From Euperipatoides rowelli (taxonomy: Eukaryota; Onychophora; Udeonychophora; Euonychophora; Peripatopsidae): 10,871 nucleotides of DNA. The translations under genes were made by a program, and so were the position numbers. Below the pieces are notes generated by a model. That model saw only the letters and a list, made by a program, of their open reading frames with translations. It ran no database searches and was not told the origin of the DNA. Positions 7,574-10,871 of the stretch are shown in pieces; position 1 is the stretch's first letter; the number at the start of each line of letters is the position of its first letter. The stretch lies in the NCBI GenBank assembly GCA_003024985.2, contig PXIH01S0001531.1. One strand, written 5' to 3'.

Positions 7574-7767
7574 CCATAAAGCTCCACTAATTTCGTTCTA
7601 ATTATTGCTCTTGTTGCCTCTGAAAAACACCCATGATCAAAATAATTGAGGTTTGCCTGAAATACTTCTGCTTCCATATCAGAAATAACTGCATCTGGAA
7701 GATAACTTGATAAATGCTTCAGCTGAGATATGGCATGCATATCTATAGGATTCGTTTTGTCATATTC
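7574..7767 (-). CDS. Internal exon, mesothelin/stereocilin-like repeat protein (first block)
   Basis: On the minus strand TTGAACTTTTTGTAG ends at 7768, giving a 3' splice site, and the exon runs 194 bases from 7767 to 7574, ending TATGG followed by GTAAAT. It is open in one frame for 64 codons plus two bases: EYDKTNPIDMHAISQLKHL, then SSYLPDAVISDMEAEVFQAN, then LNYFDHGCFSEATRAIIRTK, then LVELY. The two spare bases join the A at 6264 to make Gly, giving an LYG-DPPSW junction. The amphipathic Leu-rich spacing, the single Cys before a helix and the (E/D)-LYG-x-P-x-x-W hinge recall mesothelin/stereocilin/otoancorin superhelical repeats. Codon content is visibly more G+C-balanced than the flanks. 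No frameshift or stop is present, unlike every transposon relic nearby, which suggests selection. The family is tentative and the real gene name unknown. Confidence 0.55.
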
Positions 7768-7770
7768 CTA

Positions 7771-8085
7771 CAAAAAGTTCAAACAAAATTTTAGAGAATT
7801 ATTGAAATGGATTTAATGATAGAAGTATAGAATAAAACATTATCAAATACCATTAGTCACATAACATAACATAGCAATAGATTAATTATTATTAATTTTA
7901 TCCTGAAGATCAGTTTATAGGTTGGATAGGATATGTTGCATTGTGAAAGATGCTTAAAAGTTGAATCATTTGTTTAATGAAATAATATAGTATAATTTGT
8001 CTGTTTATAATTAGGTAAAAAATAACTAATTAAGTAACCCTTTTTATCAATAACAATTCTCATAGGCTAAGAAGTATAAAGGCTG
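7771..8085. other. A+T-rich stretch, nothing recognised
   Basis: No repeat, motif or open frame of note was found on either strand. If the exon at 7574-7767 is real, its minus-strand 3' splice tract lies at the lower edge and the rest is intron. Confidence 0.5.
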
Positions 8086-8245
8086 TTCTGTCCAAACCAA
8101 TCAGAATTTAGTACCCAGTAACAAACTACAACAATGGTATTACATTAATTTACTCATAATGCATTGCAAATGATATCAACAATAAGGTGTGACCTATGAC
8201 ATCATCATTGAAATTTCTAAACATTCCCGAAGGTGGTGTTGGTTC
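8085..8245. repeat. Dispersed repeat copy related to 4020-4166
   Basis: TCCAAACCAATCA (about 8091) and ACTCATAATGCATTGCAA (about 8152-8169) are the reverse complements, in reversed order, of blocks at about 4126-4166. CTAAACATTCCCGAAG (about 8217-8233) matches about 4020-4036 in the direct orientation. The mixture of orientations suggests a rearranged or composite element. No terminal repeats or target duplication were found. Confidence 0.5.
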
Positions 8246-8340
8246 ATTTGCATTAAAATTTCCAAATAATCTGCATACGATTTACACATAGAATTATATC
8301 AATAATGCTTTACAAATGACTTTGTATATCATCTGTGACA

Positions 8341-8815
8341 ATTATAATAATAATAATAATGATGATAATGGTGATAGTGATGATAATGATGATGTTGATG
8401 ATAATTATAATGATAATATAATGATAATGATATTAATGTAATGATAATGATAATGAGGATGATAATGATAATGATGATGGTGATGATGGTGATAGTGATA
8501 ATGATTATGATGCTGATGATCATTATGATGATGATCATCATCATGATAATGATCATGATTATCATGATGATGCTACTGATGATCATTCTGATGATAATGA
8601 TGCTGCTAAAATGATGATGATAATGATGATGCTAAAATGATAATGATGATGATGATGTTGCTGATGATGCTGGTGCTGATACTGATGGTGATGCTGATAC
8701 TGATGGTGATGCTGGTGATACTGATTCTGATGTTGTTGATGTTTCTGTTGCTGTTACTAATATTGATACTGATACTGAAACTGATGCTGATACTGATGAT
8801 GATGATAATAATGAC
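8341..8815. repeat. Long imperfect GAT/AAT/GCT-type trinucleotide microsatellite
   Basis: About 475 bases consist almost entirely of trinucleotides of the form GAT, AAT, GGT, GCT and ACT in phase with one another, changing from AAT/GAT-rich at the left to GAT/GCT/ACT-rich from about 8590. All open frames here, on either strand, are low-complexity runs (Ile/Met, Ser/Val or Leu/Met) created by the repeat and are not genes. It would lie in an intron if the exon candidate at 8912-8952 belongs to the minus-strand gene. Confidence 0.95.
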
Positions 8816-8911
8816 AATGCATACTTTCACTCCTTAATAAGCAGCATAATGCATAGGTAAGAGCATCCTTTATTACATCAAATGCAAATTCAACATAAAA
8901 AAATCATTTAC

Positions 8912-8952
8912 TAGGCCTTTCATGTCTTCCCTTTTGACACTCTTCAGGGTGA
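8912..8952 (-). CDS. Possible short upstream exon of the minus-strand gene
   Basis: On the minus strand TTTTTTTTTTGGCCTAG ends at 8953 and is followed by an open block reading TLKSVKREDMKGL, which can stop at GTAAAT in phase 0, the phase required by the exon starting at 7767. The (S/T)-x-x-(E/D)-D-(M/L)-x-x-L pattern resembles the TEDDLKAV motif of the exon at 6264-6174. At 41 bases it would be a very short exon, and the splice donor (CTA followed by GTAAAT) is weak. This is only suggestive. Confidence 0.18.
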
Positions 8953-8954
8953 CT

Positions 8955-9270
8955 AGGCCAAAAAAAAAAATTATATACAGTACAAATAAAATAAAATTTT
9001 TTTCAAACTTAACAATTATTTAAAATAAACATATGCATATACCAAATATTAATTTCCAGATTTCCTCCTCTCTCAAATATTTATAATTACAACTGCTCTA
9101 TCATAAGTGGGATGCAATGACTACAATTTAATTTCAACTTTTTTCATAAAAAGAGCTTCAGAAATGCTTAATTTTATTACATTATGTACATATAATATTA
9201 TAGGAGAGAAATTTGATTAGTCACATTGTGTGATGTTAATGATTATGTGTGAATTCACATGGTTACAATG
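8955..9270. other. A+T-rich stretch, no gene seen
   Basis: It contains an A10-11 run at 8960-8970, T- and A-rich tracts and a 12-base perfect palindrome TGTGAATTCACA at about 9248-9259. Nothing coding is supported. Confidence 0.5.
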
Positions 9271-9274
9271 AAAA

Positions 9275-9522
9275 AAATTATCTAAATATTTTATGCTTTC
9301 CTTATGGGTTTATGCCTGCTGAACTCGGGAAAAATATTGAAAAATTTCCATCACGTACCGATTTTTCACAAAATCATTTTTTTTTTTGCAGATAATGATA
9401 AATTATGCGTAAAAAAAAATTGATTTTGCAAAAAAATGGTACTTGATGGAAATTTTTCAATATTTTTCCCGAGTTCAGCAGGCATAAATCCATAAGGAAA
9501 GCATACAATTTTTAGATAAATT
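9275..9522. mobile_element. Foldback (long-hairpin) element, MITE-like
   Basis: Bases 9292-9359 pair with 9438-9505 with 66 of 68 matches (mismatches in GGGTTTA/GGATTTA and CACGTACC/CAAGTACC). Pairing continues outwards imperfectly to 9275 and 9522 and inwards through ATTTTTCACAAAATCA (9361-9376) against 9421-9436, with a small central palindrome-like piece around 9388-9409. The whole 248 bases can fold as one long hairpin. This is typical of foldback or miniature inverted-repeat elements. I found no clear target duplication; CAATGAAAA on the left and CATTGAAAA on the right are near matches only. The GAACT(T)CGGGAAAAAT phrase in the arms also occurs in the tandem repeat near 3535, hinting at a shared repeat family. 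Confidence 0.75.
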
Positions 9523-9782
9523 ATAATTTGTGTCAATATTTTCATTGAAAATATTAAATCGCCAAAACCAAAATAGCATTCCTGCTACTAAAAGCATCAT
9601 GTCTTAACATGAATCTACCTGTATTCATTGCAGTCTGACTGTCTTCATTCCCTATTATCACTTCTTGAGAATAACTTAGGCTACTAGTGTTTCTGTTGTG
9701 TGTGTGTTTTTGGTGGATTTAGTTTTTAGTTGTTTAGCTCATTGACAGTGAAATGTCTTCCAGAGGATGTAAGAGATCATAA
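9523..9782. other. Spacer between hairpin element and pseudogene
   Basis: No gene is supported. A minus-strand piece near 9620-9700 stays open for about 33 codons and ends at a CAG-GTAGAT donor-like site (about 9618), but its upstream part is a (CA)n run and it matches no family I know. Confidence 0.4.
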
Positions 9783-10643
9783 ATGACAGTGAGAGACCTT
9801 GGCATTCTAAAAAAAGTCAGCTGAATTCTTAGGCTCCAGATTAAAATCCAAAAACCTACTGGCACCTGACACTTCGTTTTGCTGGTACAGGTATTATAAA
9901 AGAGTTTAGACCTTTCTTCAATGAGGATGAAGATATGGTTTACTGTAACGATATTACATCACTTTTGAGACAACTATAATGGAAGTGAATGCCAACTGTA
10001 CATAGATTGATCCAAAATAAGTTTTAAACAATTTGCTACACATTGGCAGAAAATATGCCTTTATTCCTGTTGATCATTCAATGAAAAGAAAGCTAAGAAA
10101 ACTTACCAAAAGTTCTCACTTGTATCAAATATAGGGAACATGCTTGGATGATTTGTGGAGATTTAAAAGTGTTATCCATCATATTAAGTTCTGTATTGTG
10201 AAGCAGTTTACCAAATTACTGCAGACTATTTATATAAAAAATTCCAAACTCTGATGATAAATTAAAAGAGGGTGTATTTGTTGGACTGATATTTGAAAGC
10301 CTGCTAAGGATGATGCATTTCTCAAAACTATGAGACCTACTGAAAAGGAAGGCTAGAATGTTTTCAAGGGTGTTATGTCAAAATTCCTGTGAAGTATTAA
10401 AGATCCAGTTTATAAGAATATTGTAAACTACTTGTTAGAAAAGTTCCGAAATTTTTTGGGTGTAATATGAGTTTTAAACTTCATTTTTTAAACTCCCATT
10501 TGGACTACTTTTCAGAAAACTTTGGTGCTGTGAATGAGGAACAAAGAGAAAGATTCCAACAATACATTATGGAAATGGAAAGGAGGTACCAGGGAAGTTG
10601 GGACATACATATGATGGCTGGCTGTTCACTGTTCAGGTGGTAA
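9783..10643 (+). pseudogene. Decayed copy of a widespread repetitive invertebrate protein family
   Basis: The plus strand gives, across several frames and in order: TVRDLGILKK; SAEFLGSRLKSKNLLAPDTS (from 9817); KEFRPFFNEDEDMVYCNDI (from 9899); LYID then LLHIGRKYAFIPVDHS (about 9980-10081); AWMICGDLKVL (about 10143); LKEGVFVGLIFESL (about 10262); and, open from 10497 to 10640, HLDYFSENFGAVNEEQRERF followed by MEMERRYQGSWDIHMMA. I recognise this order from an unnamed protein family present in many copies in arthropod, Hydra and other invertebrate genomes and thought to be transposon-derived. There are at least four frameshifts and many stops. The Cys-rich middle section expected after GDLKVL is deleted, and the C-terminal tail is replaced after GCSLFRW by a stop. 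It is clearly non-functional. The biochemical role of the family is not known to me. Confidence 0.75.
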
Positions 10644-10700
10644 TGTAGGGAACTCTACATCTTCTGTTAGGTCGACCAGTGGTGGTCTGTCCTTGTTCTG

Positions 10701-10826
10701 TGTCATAGGCACTTTTGGGTGTGTCATAGGCACTTTTGGGTGTGTCATAGGCACTTTTGGGTGTGTCATAGGCACTTTTGGGTGTGTCATAGGCACTTTT
10801 GGGTGTGTAATAGGCACTTTCAAGGT
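10701..10826. repeat. 21-base minisatellite, six copies
   Basis: TGTCATAGGCACTTTTGGGTG starts at 10701, 10722, 10743, 10764, 10785 and 10806. The first five copies are identical; the last has an A for C and a changed end (CTTTCAAGGTG). As 21 is a multiple of three, two minus-strand frames stay open as heptapeptide repeats (HPKVPMT and PKSAYDT), and two plus-strand frames are open too. The minus frames start in non-repeat DNA at 10838/10830 and end at 10626/10633, with no family match outside the array, so I do not call a gene. The array lies 57 bases after the pseudogene stop. Confidence 0.95.
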
Positions 10827-10843
10827 GCACAGTTTCAATTACA

Positions 10844-10862
10844 ATTATTATTATTATTATTT
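10844..10862. repeat. (ATT)n microsatellite
   Basis: Six uninterrupted ATT units lie at the right edge of the window, just past the 21-base minisatellite. Confidence 0.9.
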
Positions 10863-10871
10863 CAAAATCAA

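Noticed and set aside
8329-8837. Several open frames rich in Ile/Met, Ser/Val or Leu/Met
   Set aside because: All are translations of the trinucleotide microsatellite, which stays open in several frames.
10091-10110. GTAAGT splice donor on the minus strand (about 10102-10107)
   Set aside because: It lies inside the plus-strand pseudogene, and no open minus-strand block precedes it.

Overview
This window looks like draft nuclear DNA from an animal, most likely an invertebrate. It is strongly A+T-rich by eye (not counted), contains a few N bases, and has no long open frames. It holds the debris of several eukaryotic transposable elements, many microsatellites and minisatellites, and short open blocks bounded by GT/AG splice signals. 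I cannot name the species.

Layout. Positions 1 to about 3240 are A+T-rich sequence in which I find no convincing gene; one weak core-promoter-like site and a small stem-loop lie near 2877-3046. From about 3244 to 4185 there is repeat DNA: three tandem copies of a roughly 176-base unit, a 30-base palindrome and a dispersed repeat that recurs inverted near 8090-8240. Positions 4188-5094 (minus strand) hold a decayed Merlin/IS1595-type transposase. It is split by a foreign 497-base insertion (4356-4852) that is flanked by a 9-base target duplication and carries its own short inverted ends, a near-perfect palindrome and 62-base tandem repeats. A 33-base minisatellite (about 5190-5490) lies just upstream of the transposase on its strand.

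The only candidate for a living host gene runs on the minus strand from about 7767 down to 6174, perhaps reaching 8952 and 5644. Two blocks, 7767-7574 and 6264-6174, each have a 3' splice site on one side and a 5' splice site on the other. Their phases fit exactly, and the joined protein resembles the mesothelin/stereocilin/otoancorin superhelical repeat family. The 1.3-kb gap between them carries a dead Ty1/copia RNase H fragment. A long GAT/AAT-type microsatellite (8341-8815) would lie in the intron upstream.

The right end has a 248-base foldback hairpin (9275-9522). It is followed by a frameshifted, deleted plus-strand pseudogene (9783-10643) of a widespread repetitive protein family of invertebrate genomes, and by six copies of a 21-base minisatellite (10701-10826). 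I see no RNA gene, CRISPR array or bacterial-type operon. The most interesting objects are the nested transposon insertion and the phase-matched exon pair.
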